NCBI RefSeq assembly: GCF_002250705.1
Contig: NZ_NMVP01000008.1
Location: 21,253-85,252, forward strand
Direction: 5' to 3'
Origin: Enemella evansiae
GTDB lineage: Bacteria > Actinomycetota > Actinomycetes > Propionibacteriales > Propionibacteriaceae
Length of the DNA stretch: 64,000 bases
Part shown: in pieces, positions 1 through 8,799 of the stretch
Position numbering within the stretch: position 1 is the first letter of the stretch
Layout of the letters: every line of letters begins with the position of its first letter
The notes under the pieces: generated by a model
The model's database searches: none
What the model saw: the letters and a program-made list of their open reading frames with translations, nothing else
What the model was told of the DNA's origin: nothing
Position numbers and translations under genes: made by a program

Positions 1-497
1 CAGCGCTCCAACGCCTCCTCATCGGACAGCTCGGAGAGCAGCATCATCCCGCCGGCGGTCCGGTGCGCGGTGAAGAGCATCCCCTCGCGGGTGCCGACAT
101 GCAGCTGGTGCGGGGACTCCGCACTCGCCAGGAACCGCACATTGCCACCGACCAGGATCATCAGATGGCTGGTCTCCTGCACCACCTCGGTGAGCAGCGC
201 CAACGGCCGCAACGAGGCCTCCCGCAACCGGGCGGTCAGGGACGGGGTGTCGCCGCCACCGGCCAGCACCCGGCCGGGACCGTAACGCCGATCCGCACCC
301 TGCACCGCGAAGTCGCGATAGACCAGCATCCGCGCCAACCGGTGCGCCGTCGAGGGCGCCACCTCCAGTCGCTGGGCGATCTCGGCGACGCTCAACTCTC
401 CCTCCAGTTGCAGCATCGCCGCCAGTCGCAACGCATTGTCCACCGAGGCCAACGCATAGGAGGGCCGGTCCTTGCGGGTCGTGGCGCGTACCGTCAT
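1..497 (-). CDS. IclR-family transcriptional regulator (3' end outside window)
   Basis: Reading leftward from an ATG at 497, the frame stays open to the window edge, giving 165 residues of an incomplete gene. An N-terminal winged helix-turn-helix (roughly residues 15-65, including ELSVAEIAQRLEVAPSTAHR) is followed by the start of the IclR effector domain (LLTEVVQETSHLMILVGG, then HRTAGGMMLL). IclR proteins typically control aromatic catabolism. This gene is divergent from a gentisate operon and shares a 54-bp intergenic region holding two palindromes, so it is the likely local regulator. Whether it activates or represses is not visible. The C-terminal half of the effector domain is missing from the window. 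Confidence 0.88.
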   Translation of the reverse strand, partial: MTVRATTRKDRPSYALASVDNALRLAAMLQLEGELSVAEIAQRLEVAPSTAHRLARMLVYRDFAVQGADRRYGPGRVLAGGGDTPSLTARLREASLRPLALLTEVVQETSHLMILVGGNVRFLASAESPHQLHVGTREGMLFTAHRTAGGMMLLSELSDEEALER

Positions 498-503
498 GGC
501 TCC

Positions 504-542
504 ATTCTGCTATAGAGAATTACCTGTTCCTATCCGTGGAAC
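504..542. promoter_or_regulatory. paired palindromes between iclR and the gentisate operon
   Basis: Two palindromes share one geometry, 5-bp arms around 7 bp. ATTCT-N7-AGAAT lies at 504-520 and GTTCC-N7-GGAAC at 526-542, with centres 22 bp apart (about two helical turns). A TATAGA box at 511-516 sits inside the first. This fits an IclR-type operator controlling the divergent genes; binding is inferred. Confidence 0.5.
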
Positions 543-551
543 GGATTCACC

Positions 552-1952
552 ATGGAAGGCATGCCTCTCAATGAAATGAGTGCCGGACGTCGTCGTCCGG
601 ACGATTCGAGTGCCGGCCATCGCCGTCCGGCCTGGCTGGTCGTCCTGCTCTGTTGGATCCTGGTGGTCTTCGACGGCTACGACCTGATCGTGTACGGCAC
701 CACGTTGCCGCATCTCCAGGCTGAATGGGGATTGTCGGCCGGTGCCGCTGGGTTCGTCGGCTCCCTCGCCTTCGCCGGAATGATGGTCGGGGCCCTGGTC
801 GCCGGCTACCTGGCCGACCACCTCGGTCGGCGCAACACCATCCTGGTCTGCACGGCACTGTTCTCGGTCTTCACCGCGGCCTGCGCCTTCGCCACCGATC
901 AGACGATGTTCGGCGCCTTCCGCTTCATCGCCGGGATCGGGCTCGGCGGTCTGGTGCCGTCGGCCAATGCGCTCACCGCGGAGTTCGTACGCCCGCGCTT
1001 CCGTTCGGCGGTGTCCACCATCATGATGTCCGGGGTGCCGATCGGCGGTTCGATCGCCGCCGTGATCGGCATCTTCCTGCTGCCCAAGCAGCCCACCGCA
1101 GGCACCTGGCACGAGATGTATCTGATCGGTTTCGCCGCGGTCGCGGTGATCATCATCTGCCTCTTCGCATTGCCGGAATCCCCGTCCTGGTTGCGTTCCA
1201 AGGGACGGGTGGCAGCAGCCGAACGGGTGGAGGCGATCTACGGGATCCGATTCACCGACGAAGCCAGCGTGGTCGCCGAGCAGTCCGAGGTGAACAAGCA
1301 GGGTGGCCCGTTCCACCAGCCGTGGCTGCTGCCGACCATCCTGTTCTCCGCCGCGACGCTGACCACCCTGTTCGCCTGGTACGGGCTGGGCACCTGGCTG
1401 CCCAAGCTGATGGCCTCCGATGCCCGCTTCGACATGGGCAACCCGCTGGGATTCCTGCTGGCATTGAACCTCGGCGCCGTCGTCGGGTCCGCGCTGACCG
1501 CCTGGGCCGGCGTCCGGTTCGGGCCCGTGCGCAGTGCCGTCGTCGCCGCGCTGGCGGCCGGGCTCGGCCTCGCCTTCCTGCTCACCTACCCGGGCTCGCT
1601 GGCGCCGATCTATGCCGCGCTGATCTTCGCCGGCATCGGCACCCACGGTACCCAGTGCCTGATCATCGCCGCGATCACCACCCACTATCCGGCCCGGTTG
1701 CGCGGCGCCGCGCTCGGCCTCGCGCTGGGGATCGGCCGGATCGGTGCGGTCGCCGCACCGCAGGTCGGTGGCTGGTTGCTCGACTGGACCACCTCACCCA
1801 CCAGTCCCAGGGGCAACGTGGGCAGCAACTTCGCCGCATTCGCCATCGCAGCAGGGATCTCGGCGATTCTGCTGGCGATCATCGCGGTGACCGTCAAGCA
1901 CCGCCAGGTGACCCAGTCGCCCGCTCCGGTAATCTCAGAAACCTCCTCCTGA
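552..1952 (+). CDS. aromatic acid:H+ symporter (MFS, AAHS type)
   Basis: A 466-aa twelve-helix major facilitator with AAHS (BenK/PcaK) hallmarks. The first transmembrane segment carries FDGYDLIVYG, the loop 2-3 motif is GYLADHLGRRN, and a PESPSWLRSKGR motif follows helix 6. AAHS proteins import aromatic carboxylates with protons, so gentisate or a hydroxybenzoate precursor is the probable substrate given the three gentisate enzymes downstream. The end lies 13 bp before the dioxygenase, consistent with one transcript. ATG codons at 561 and 576 are alternative starts because no strong ribosome site precedes 552. Substrate identity is inferred from neighbours. Confidence 0.85.
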   Translation: MEGMPLNEMSAGRRRPDDSSAGHRRPAWLVVLLCWILVVFDGYDLIVYGTTLPHLQAEWGLSAGAAGFVGSLAFAGMMVGALVAGYLADHLGRRNTILVCTALFSVFTAACAFATDQTMFGAFRFIAGIGLGGLVPSANALTAEFVRPRFRSAVSTIMMSGVPIGGSIAAVIGIFLLPKQPTAGTWHEMYLIGFAAVAVIIICLFALPESPSWLRSKGRVAAAERVEAIYGIRFTDEASVVAEQSEVNKQGGPFHQPWLLPTILFSAATLTTLFAWYGLGTWLPKLMASDARFDMGNPLGFLLALNLGAVVGSALTAWAGVRFGPVRSAVVAALAAGLGLAFLLTYPGSLAPIYAALIFAGIGTHGTQCLIIAAITTHYPARLRGAALGLALGIGRIGAVAAPQVGGWLLDWTTSPTSPRGNVGSNFAAFAIAAGISAILLAIIAVTVKHRQVTQSPAPVISETSS

Positions 1953-1965
1953 AAGGGGATCCATC

Positions 1966-3123
1966 GTGTCTGTCGATCACGCTTCCGAACCGATGCAGCA
2001 GTCCTCCCCGGTGAAATTGCCGCCCATCGAGGGGCCCACGCAGCCGCCGATCACCGCTGAGCTCACCGAGCTCTACCGCTCCTTCGAGAAGGAGCTGCTG
2101 ATCCCGCTGTGGTACGAGATCGGTGACCTGATGCCGGCCAACCCGCAGTCCAAGGCGGCCGCCCACCTGTGGCGATGGGCGGATCTGCTGCCGCTGGCCG
2201 AGCAGGCCGGTCGGATCGTCGCGGTCGGCCGGGGCGGGGAACGCCGGGCGATCGCGCTGGCCAACCCGAGCCTGGGCGGCCGGCCCTACATCGCACCGAA
2301 CCTGTGGTGCGCCATCCAATACCTGGGCCCGGGGGAGACCGCGCCCTATCACCGGCACACCCAGAACGCATTCCGATTCGTCGTCGAGGGCCAGGGCGTG
2401 TGGACACTGGTGAACGGCGACTCGGTCGCCATGCAGCGCGGTGACTTCCTGCCGCAGGGGTCGTGGAACTGGCACGCCCACCACAACCCCAGTGGCAACC
2501 CGATGGCCTGGATCGACGGGCTCGACATCCCCTTCCAGTACGCCGCGGAGAGCACCTTCTTCGAGTTCGGCCCCGAGGAGCTGGACAACACCGGCACCCC
2601 GGAACTGTCCGACTCCGAGAAGTTGTGGCGCCACGGCGGGCTCACCCCGCTCACCGCGGCCGGGCGTACCAGCCCCTCCTCACCGCTGCTCGCCTATCGC
2701 TGGAGCGCCACCGATGCGGCGCTCACCGGGCAGCTCGAAGTGGCCCGCAACCGCCCCGAGGTGCTGCCCGAACCCGGGCACGCCGCGGTCCGCTACACCA
2801 ACCCGCAGACCGCCCGGGACGTGCTGCCCACCATCCGCACCGAGATCCACCGGATCACCCCCGGCACCGAGACCACCCCGATCCGTCGGGTCGGCAGCAG
2901 CGTCTATCAGGTCTTCGACGGTTCCGGCCGGGTCCGGGTGGGGGAGCAGAGCTGGAGCGTCACCCGCGGCGACCTCTTCGTGGTGCCGTCCTGGCAGCAG
3001 TTCAGCGTCACCTCGACCGCGACCGGTTCGGATTCCGACTCGGGTGCGCTGGATCTGTTCAGCTTCTCCGACGCCCCCATCTTCGAAGCCCTCAATCTCT
3101 ACCGCGAACAGGAGAACGCATGA
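1966..3123 (+). CDS. gentisate 1,2-dioxygenase
   Basis: A 385-aa bicupin that opens the gentisate ring to maleylpyruvate with Fe(II) and O2. The N-terminal cupin shows the metal ligands: His129 and His131 in PYHRHTQNAFRFVVEG, and a His cluster at 170-173 in WNWHAHHN. A second cupin occupies roughly residues 270-375. The GTG start at 1966 is preceded by GAAAGGGGA at 1951-1959. The next gene overlaps by ATGA, so translation is probably coupled. A 1-hydroxy-2-naphthoate or salicylate dioxygenase of the same family is possible, but a maleylpyruvate isomerase and a fumarylpyruvate hydrolase next door favour gentisate. Confidence 0.88.
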   Translation: MSVDHASEPMQQSSPVKLPPIEGPTQPPITAELTELYRSFEKELLIPLWYEIGDLMPANPQSKAAAHLWRWADLLPLAEQAGRIVAVGRGGERRAIALANPSLGGRPYIAPNLWCAIQYLGPGETAPYHRHTQNAFRFVVEGQGVWTLVNGDSVAMQRGDFLPQGSWNWHAHHNPSGNPMAWIDGLDIPFQYAAESTFFEFGPEELDNTGTPELSDSEKLWRHGGLTPLTAAGRTSPSSPLLAYRWSATDAALTGQLEVARNRPEVLPEPGHAAVRYTNPQTARDVLPTIRTEIHRITPGTETTPIRRVGSSVYQVFDGSGRVRVGEQSWSVTRGDLFVVPSWQQFSVTSTATGSDSDSGALDLFSFSDAPIFEALNLYREQENA

Positions 3124-3950
3124 AACTCGCCACCATCCACACCGCCGACGGCACCCAGGCAGCCCGCCTCGAGGGCGATGAGCTCGTCGCGCTGCCGGCC
3201 CCCGATGTCCGGGCTCTGCTGGCCCACCCGGACATGGCGGCGATCGCGGCCGTCGACGGTCCGCGGATCGCGGTGGCCGAGGCCAACTTCGCCCCGGTGG
3301 TGGTCAACCCGCAGCGGATCGTCTGCGTCGGGTTGAACTACGCGAATCACATCAAGGAAATGGGCCGCGACCTGCCCGAATATCCGACGATCTTCTCCAA
3401 GTACCCCGATGCGCTCACCGGTGCCTTCGACGACATCCCGCTGCCGCCGGAGACCGAGGCCTTCGACTGGGAGGTCGAGCTGGCGGTGATCGTCGGCGCC
3501 AGCGGCCGCCGGCTCACCGGTGCCGACGGCGAGGCCGCGATCGCCGGCTTCGCCACCCTCAACGACGTCACCGTCCGCGACTGGCAGTACCGCACCAAGG
3601 AGTGGACCCAGGGCAAGGCGTGGGAGAAGCAGACCCCGCTCGGCCCCTATCTGGTCACCCCCGACGAGGTCGGCGGCACCCGCCCCGCGCTGCGGGTGAC
3701 CACCAGGGTGGACGGCGAGATCATGCAGGACAACAACACCGCCGAGCTGGTCTTCGACCCGGTGCGCCTGGTCGAATACATCTCCACCTTCACCCGGCTG
3801 CAGCCCGGAGACGTGATCGCGACGGGTACGCCCGGCGGCGTCGGCCATGCCCGCAAGCCACCGGTCTATCTGCACCCCGGTTCGGTCCTGGAGACCGAGG
3901 TCGAGGGGGTCGGCGCCCAGCGCAACCGGATCGTCGAGGAGCAGCTGTGA
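3120..3950 (+). CDS. fumarylpyruvate hydrolase (FAH family)
   Basis: A 276-aa fumarylacetoacetate hydrolase-fold protein. The C-terminal catalytic domain starts near residue 60 with RIVCVGLNYANHIKEMG and contains the acidic metal-binding segment FDWEVELAVIVG, then TLNDVTVRDWQ and DVIATGTPGGVGHARKP, all standard for this family. In this operon it should split fumarylpyruvate into fumarate and pyruvate, the last step of gentisate breakdown. The ATG at 3120 overlaps the dioxygenase stop (ATGA), and its own stop overlaps the next GTG. The family also contains 2-hydroxyhepta-2,4-diene-1,7-dioate isomerases, so the exact reaction rests on context. Confidence 0.86.
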   Translation: MKLATIHTADGTQAARLEGDELVALPAPDVRALLAHPDMAAIAAVDGPRIAVAEANFAPVVVNPQRIVCVGLNYANHIKEMGRDLPEYPTIFSKYPDALTGAFDDIPLPPETEAFDWEVELAVIVGASGRRLTGADGEAAIAGFATLNDVTVRDWQYRTKEWTQGKAWEKQTPLGPYLVTPDEVGGTRPALRVTTRVDGEIMQDNNTAELVFDPVRLVEYISTFTRLQPGDVIATGTPGGVGHARKPPVYLHPGSVLETEVEGVGAQRNRIVEEQL

Positions 3951-4624
3951 GGCTGGACTGGACCCGCGACGGCACCGCCGCGGTCACCGAGGCCCTGGAA
4001 TCCCTGTCAGAACAGGATTTCCAGGCGCCCTCGGGGCTGCCGGGGTGGACCCGCAAGCACCTGGTGGCCCACCTGGCGGCGAACGCGGACGCGCTCACCA
4101 ACCTGGTCGCCTGGGCGCGTACCGGGGTGGAGACGCCGATGTATTCCTCCACCGGCCAGCGCAATGCCGACATCGAGGCCGGGGGCCAGCGCCCCGGCAG
4201 CGAACTGCGGGACTGGTTCACCGACTCCGCCGCGCGGCTCGACACCGACTGGGCCGCCCTGACCGAGGACCAGTGGCAGCACGCGGTCCGCACCGCCCAG
4301 GGGCGTACCGTCCCGGCCGGTGAAACCGTCTGGATGCGCAACCGGGAACTGTGGGTGCACCTGGTCGATCTCGATCTCGATCTCGGCAACGGCTTCAACC
4401 AGGCGCCGATCGAGTTCTGCTCCCGGCTGGTCACCGAGATCGCCGCCAAGCGGGCCGACCAGGGTCCGGCGCTGGAGCTGCACAGCAGCGACACCGGGGA
4501 GACCTGGCAGGTCAGCGGGTCCGGGGAACCGGTTCGGCTCACCGGAACACTCGCCGAGATGACGGCATATCTCAGCGGTCGCGGAAACCCGGTGGGTGGT
4601 CCGGAGCTGCCTGCCTGGCTCTGA
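3947..4624 (+). CDS. maleylpyruvate isomerase, mycothiol-dependent type
   Basis: A 225-aa DinB-like four-helix protein starting at GTG 3947, overlapping the previous stop by GTGA. The N-terminal helix pair carries GWTRKHLVAHLAANADAL (His42 in the position expected for the metal ligand), and a second metal motif is MRNRELWVHLVDLD. In Corynebacterium this family isomerises maleylpyruvate to fumarylpyruvate using mycothiol rather than glutathione, which supports an actinobacterial host. It supplies the middle step between the dioxygenase and the hydrolase, so the operon holds a complete three-enzyme gentisate route. Confidence 0.87.
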   Translation: MRLDWTRDGTAAVTEALESLSEQDFQAPSGLPGWTRKHLVAHLAANADALTNLVAWARTGVETPMYSSTGQRNADIEAGGQRPGSELRDWFTDSAARLDTDWAALTEDQWQHAVRTAQGRTVPAGETVWMRNRELWVHLVDLDLDLGNGFNQAPIEFCSRLVTEIAAKRADQGPALELHSSDTGETWQVSGSGEPVRLTGTLAEMTAYLSGRGNPVGGPELPAWL

Positions 4625-4731
4625 GACGGCGGTCACTCCGCGGCGGGGGCGTGATTTCGTGCCGACTGGTACGGATGGGATGAACATGTACGCTTCCGCC
4701 GTACCGACCCCGTTCAGGCAGAAAGGCAATC

Positions 4732-7458
4732 GTGACGACCCAGACAGTCCCGCGCCGCCTCGTCATCGTCGAGTCGCCCACCAAGGCGTCCAAGATCGCG
4801 AGCTACCTCGGCGACGGCTATGTCGTGGAGTCGAGCCGGGGCCACATCTGCGACCTGCCGCAGGGGTCGGCCGACATCCCCGCCAAGTACAAGGGCCAGC
4901 CGTGGGCGCGGCTCGGGGTGAACATCCCCGACGATTTCGACCCGCTCTACGTGGTGCCCGCCGAGAAGAAGGGCACCGTCCGCGAGTTGAAGGCGGCGCT
5001 CGCCGACGCCGACGAACTGCTGCTGGCCACCGACGGTGACCGCGAGGGCGAGGCGATCGCCTGGCACCTGATGCAGCAGCTCAAGCCGAAGGTGCCGGCG
5101 CTGCGGATGGTCTTCCACGAGATCACCGAGCAGGCGATCCAGGAAGCGGTGGCCAACCCGCGCGAACTGGACATCGATCTGGTGGATGCGCAGGAGGCCC
5201 GCCGGATCCTGGACCGGCTCTACGGCTACGAGGTCTCCCCGGTGCTCTGGCGCAAGGTCAAGCCGCGGCTGTCGGCGGGCCGGGTGCAGTCGGTGGCGAC
5301 CCGGCTGGTCGTCGACCGGGAACGGGAGCGGATGGCGTTCCGCTCCGCCAGCTACTGGGATCTCGACGCGCTGCTGAACGCCGGCAGCGAGGCCGAGCCG
5401 CCCACCTTCACCTCCCGGCTCACCCAGGTGGGGGAGCGCCGGGTCGCCCAGGGCCGCGACTTCGACTCCCGCGGCAACCTCACCGGCAGCAATCTGGTGC
5501 ACCTGGACGAGCAGGCCGCCCGCTCGCTCGCCGACGCGCTGCCGCAGGCCGACTGGCAGGTGGCCAGCGTCGATTCGCGGCCCTACACCCGCAAGCCGTA
5601 CGCCCCCTTCCGGACCACCACGATGCAGCAGGAGGCCGGCCGCAAGCTCGGCTTCTCCGCGCAGCGGGCGATGTCGGTGGCCCAGGACCTCTACGAGCGC
5701 GGCTTCATCACCTACATGCGTACCGATTCGGTGGCGCTGTCGGCGCAGGCGATCAGTGCCGCCCGCAACCAGGTCCAGCAGCTCTTCGGCGGGAACTATC
5801 TGCCCGCCCAGCCCCGGGCGTACGCCTCCAAGGTGAAGAACGCCCAGGAGGCGCACGAGGCGATCCGGCCCGCCGGTGAGACCTTCCAGACCCCGGCCCA
5901 GACCGGGCTGTCGGGTGACCACTTCCGGCTCTACGAGCTGATCTGGATGCGGACCATCGCCTCCCAGATGAAGGACGCCGAGGGCCAGACCGTCACGGTG
6001 AGGATCACCGCCAGCGGCGCGACCCCCGAGGTCTGCACGTTCACCGCCTCGGGGCGGACCATCACCTTCCACGGCTTCCTGAAGGCGTACGTGGAGGCGG
6101 TCGACGAGTCCCGCGAGGGCAGCCAGTCCGACGACGCCCAGTCCCGGCTGCCGCAGCTGGTCCAGGGCCAGTCGCTGAGCGCGGAGAAGGTGACCGCCAG
6201 CGGCCACGAGACCAAGCCGCCGGCCCGCTACACCGAGCCCTCGCTGGTGGCGAAGCTGGAGGAGCTGGAGATCGGCCGGCCCTCGACCTATGCCTCGATC
6301 ATCCGCACCATCACCAGCCGCGACTACGTCTTCAAGCGCGGCTCCGCGCTGGTACCGACCTGGCTCGCGTTCGGTGTCACCCGGTTGCTGGAGGAACATT
6401 TCCCGAAGCTGATCGACTACCAGTTCACCGCCACCATGGAGGCCGACCTCGATGAGGTCGCCCGCGGTGACATGGCCCGGCTCGAGGTGCTCAAGGACTT
6501 CTGGTTCGGCGCCGGGGACGCGGCCGGGCTGCACTCCCTGGTCAACGAGCTCGGCGAGATCGACGCCCGTCGGCTGTCGACCTTCCCGCTCGGTGACCTG
6601 GACTCCGGGATCGTGGTCCGGGTCGGTCGCTACGGCACCTATGTCGAGGGGCCGGAGGAGAAGCGGGCCAATGTGCCCGAGGATCTGCCGCCCGATGAGC
6701 TCACCGTCGAGTACGCCAAGGAGCTGCTGGCCAAGCCGATGGGTGAGGAGCGCGAGCTCGGCACCGATCCGCAGACCGGCAACCCGGTGGTCGCCCGCAA
6801 CGGTCGCTTCGGGCCCTATGTCACCGAGGTGCTCGGTGAGGATGCGCCGAAGTCGGCCAAGCCGCGGACCGGGTCGCTGTTCCGCACCATGGACATCGAC
6901 ACCGTCACCCTCGAGCAGGCCCTGGAACTGATGAACCTGCCGCGGGTGGTCGGCAAGGACGCCGAGGGCGTCGAGATCACCGCGCAGAACGGCCGTTACG
7001 GGCCGTATCTGAAGAAGGGCACCGACTCCCGTTCGCTGGAGACCGAGGACCAGATCTTCAGCATCACCCTGGAGCAGGCCGAGGCGATCTATGCCCAGCC
7101 CAAGCGCCGCGGCCGGGCTGCCGCCAAGCCGCCGCTGAAGGAACTCGGCGACGATCCGGCCTCCGGCAAGCCGATGGTGGTCAAGGACGGCCGGTTCGGT
7201 CCCTATGTGACCGACGGGGAGACCAACGCGACCCTGCGCCGCGACGACTCGGTGGAGGCGATCACCGCCGAGCGTGGTGCCGAGTTGCTCGCCGAGAAGC
7301 GCGCCAAGGGCCCGGCCAAGAAGGCCACCCGCAAGAAGGCGACGGCGAAGAAGGCCACCAAGAAGGCCCCCGCCAAGAAGACCGCAGCGAAGAAGTCGAC
7401 CGCCAAGAAGGCCCCGGCCAAGAAGACCGCGGCGAAGAAGGCCGCCAAGAAGAGCTGA
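4732..7458 (+). CDS. topA: DNA topoisomerase I
   Basis: A 908-aa type IA topoisomerase that relaxes negative supercoils. The N-terminal TOPRIM domain starts VIVESPTKASKIASYLGDG and carries TDGDREGEAIAWH. The catalytic tyrosine is Tyr328 in GFITYMRTDS. The C-terminal half contains several repeated modules (GRYGTYVEG, GRFGPYVTE, GRYGPYLKK, GRFGPYVTD) and ends in about 50 residues of Lys/Ala-rich AKK repeats, the DNA-gripping tail typical of actinobacterial TopA. The GTG start at 4732 has AGAAAGG upstream. The gene is monocistronic and converges with an MFS gene 11 bp away. Confidence 0.97.
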   Translation: MTTQTVPRRLVIVESPTKASKIASYLGDGYVVESSRGHICDLPQGSADIPAKYKGQPWARLGVNIPDDFDPLYVVPAEKKGTVRELKAALADADELLLATDGDREGEAIAWHLMQQLKPKVPALRMVFHEITEQAIQEAVANPRELDIDLVDAQEARRILDRLYGYEVSPVLWRKVKPRLSAGRVQSVATRLVVDRERERMAFRSASYWDLDALLNAGSEAEPPTFTSRLTQVGERRVAQGRDFDSRGNLTGSNLVHLDEQAARSLADALPQADWQVASVDSRPYTRKPYAPFRTTTMQQEAGRKLGFSAQRAMSVAQDLYERGFITYMRTDSVALSAQAISAARNQVQQLFGGNYLPAQPRAYASKVKNAQEAHEAIRPAGETFQTPAQTGLSGDHFRLYELIWMRTIASQMKDAEGQTVTVRITASGATPEVCTFTASGRTITFHGFLKAYVEAVDESREGSQSDDAQSRLPQLVQGQSLSAEKVTASGHETKPPARYTEPSLVAKLEELEIGRPSTYASIIRTITSRDYVFKRGSALVPTWLAFGVTRLLEEHFPKLIDYQFTATMEADLDEVARGDMARLEVLKDFWFGAGDAAGLHSLVNELGEIDARRLSTFPLGDLDSGIVVRVGRYGTYVEGPEEKRANVPEDLPPDELTVEYAKELLAKPMGEERELGTDPQTGNPVVARNGRFGPYVTEVLGEDAPKSAKPRTGSLFRTMDIDTVTLEQALELMNLPRVVGKDAEGVEITAQNGRYGPYLKKGTDSRSLETEDQIFSITLEQAEAIYAQPKRRGRAAAKPPLKELGDDPASGKPMVVKDGRFGPYVTDGETNATLRRDDSVEAITAERGAELLAEKRAKGPAKKATRKKATAKKATKKAPAKKTAAKKSTAKKAPAKKTAAKKAAKKS

Positions 7459-7469
7459 CCGACGTACGC

Positions 7470-8678
7470 TCAGTCGGCTTTCCGGGCCGGTACGCCCAAC
7501 AGGGCGGCCAGGACGCCGGCAGCGACGGCCATCAGCAGCGGCTGGTCGAGCCGGCCGCCGACCGCCGCACCCAGGGAGACCCCGAGCACCGTGGCGGTGG
7601 CCATCGCCGTCATCGCGGTGGTCAGCGAGGCGCGGGGGGCGAACCGCTCGACCAGGGTGAAGGCGCTGACCAGGATCGGGCCGATCCCGAGCCCGGCGAG
7701 CAGGGCGCCGAGCACCAGCAGCGGCAACGAATCGAGGGTGCCGGCCATCAGCAGCGCACCGGCGACCAGCATCACCCCGCCGATCGGCAGCCGCGGCCAG
7801 ACCGGCCCCGGCAGTCGGCCGGTGAGCAGCGAGGCGACACCGCTGCCGACGCCGACCACGGCGTACACCGGCCCGGTCAGGCCCGCCTGCCCGACGGCCT
7901 CGAAGTGCGCGGCCAGACCGGTCTGCAGGCTGCCGAAACCGACGCCGACGGCTCCCGCCGCGAGCAGCGGCGCCAGCATCACCCGCCACGGGATCGGCCC
8001 GCGGCCGCTCTGCCCGGCCAGGGCCGATGTCGGTTCGCGGAGCAGGAACAGCGCGAACGCGCCCTGACCGAACAGGGTCAGTGCGGCGATCACCAGCAAC
8101 CCGGGGCGAGCGCCGAGGGCGCCGATCAGCACCCCGCCGACGGCCGGGCCGAGGACGAAGCTGACCTCATCGATCGCGGACTCGTAACCCAGCGCGCGGC
8201 GTACCAACTGGTCCCCGCCGGCGACATCCGGGCGGTCGTCGGCGTACCGCGCCAACCGCGTCCAGCGGCTGCGGGCGATCGCCGCCACCTGCGGATTGGC
8301 GGCGCCGAGCAGGGCGGCCAGCGCGAGCAGGGCGGGCAGCACCGACACCCCGACCCACATCAGGCCGAACAGCGAACCGAGCTGGATCGCGGTGGCGCCG
8401 AGCAGCACCGGCAGGGCGCCGTGCCGATCGACCAGCCGGCCGACGACGGGGGCACCCACCGCGGTACCGATGCCGAGGGCGGCGACCGCGAGACCGGCGG
8501 TCGCCAGGCCACCGCCGGCGCGGGTGACATAGAGCAGCACCCCGAGCTGGATCATCGCGGCGGGCAACCGGCCGAAGGCCGCGGTCAACAGGAAGGGCAG
8601 CCCGCCGGTACGCAGCAGACTGGGCTGCTGGCGGCGTACCGGTCGGGAACTGGAAGTCTGGTCGGACAACTCGATCAC
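7470..8678 (-). CDS. MFS transporter (probable drug exporter type)
   Basis: A 402-aa major facilitator with about twelve hydrophobic segments and the loop 2-3 motif GAPVVGRLVDRHG. The GTG start is well placed, with GGAGG about 5 nt upstream. No substrate motif is recognisable. The protein resembles exporters annotated as multidrug efflux proteins, but this is only family level. It converges with topA and is divergent from the CYTH/CHAD-like gene, so it forms a single-gene unit. Confidence 0.75.
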   Translation of the reverse strand: MIELSDQTSSSRPVRRQQPSLLRTGGLPFLLTAAFGRLPAAMIQLGVLLYVTRAGGGLATAGLAVAALGIGTAVGAPVVGRLVDRHGALPVLLGATAIQLGSLFGLMWVGVSVLPALLALAALLGAANPQVAAIARSRWTRLARYADDRPDVAGGDQLVRRALGYESAIDEVSFVLGPAVGGVLIGALGARPGLLVIAALTLFGQGAFALFLLREPTSALAGQSGRGPIPWRVMLAPLLAAGAVGVGFGSLQTGLAAHFEAVGQAGLTGPVYAVVGVGSGVASLLTGRLPGPVWPRLPIGGVMLVAGALLMAGTLDSLPLLVLGALLAGLGIGPILVSAFTLVERFAPRASLTTAMTAMATATVLGVSLGAAVGGRLDQPLLMAVAAGVLAALLGVPARKAD

Positions 8679-8786
8679 GCATCCTCCGGGGACGACTCAT
8701 CGGCACGCTCCCGACCACGCCGCGTGCTCACCAGACCCACAGAGTGCCCCAAGTCTAACCCGGAACCGCGGTCCCCGCCGAACGGC

Positions 8787-8792
8787 TAGGAT
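8787..8792 (+). promoter_or_regulatory. -10 box (TAGGAT) of a probable leaderless transcript
   Basis: TAGGAT is followed by exactly 7 nt and then the ATG at 8800, which leaves no room for a ribosome binding site. Transcription would start at or next to the start codon. Confidence 0.45.
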
Positions 8793-8799
8793 CACGCCG

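Noticed and set aside
7306..7455. Repeated AAGAAGGCC-type units at the end of topA as a DNA repeat
   Set aside because: They encode the Lys/Ala tail normal for actinobacterial TopA and lie in frame, so they are not a separate repeat element.
4714..7989. A 1091-codon open frame on the minus strand across topA
   Set aside because: It is antisense to a clear topA gene, has low-complexity Leu/Gly/Arg composition and no domains; it comes from the GC-rich third codon positions.
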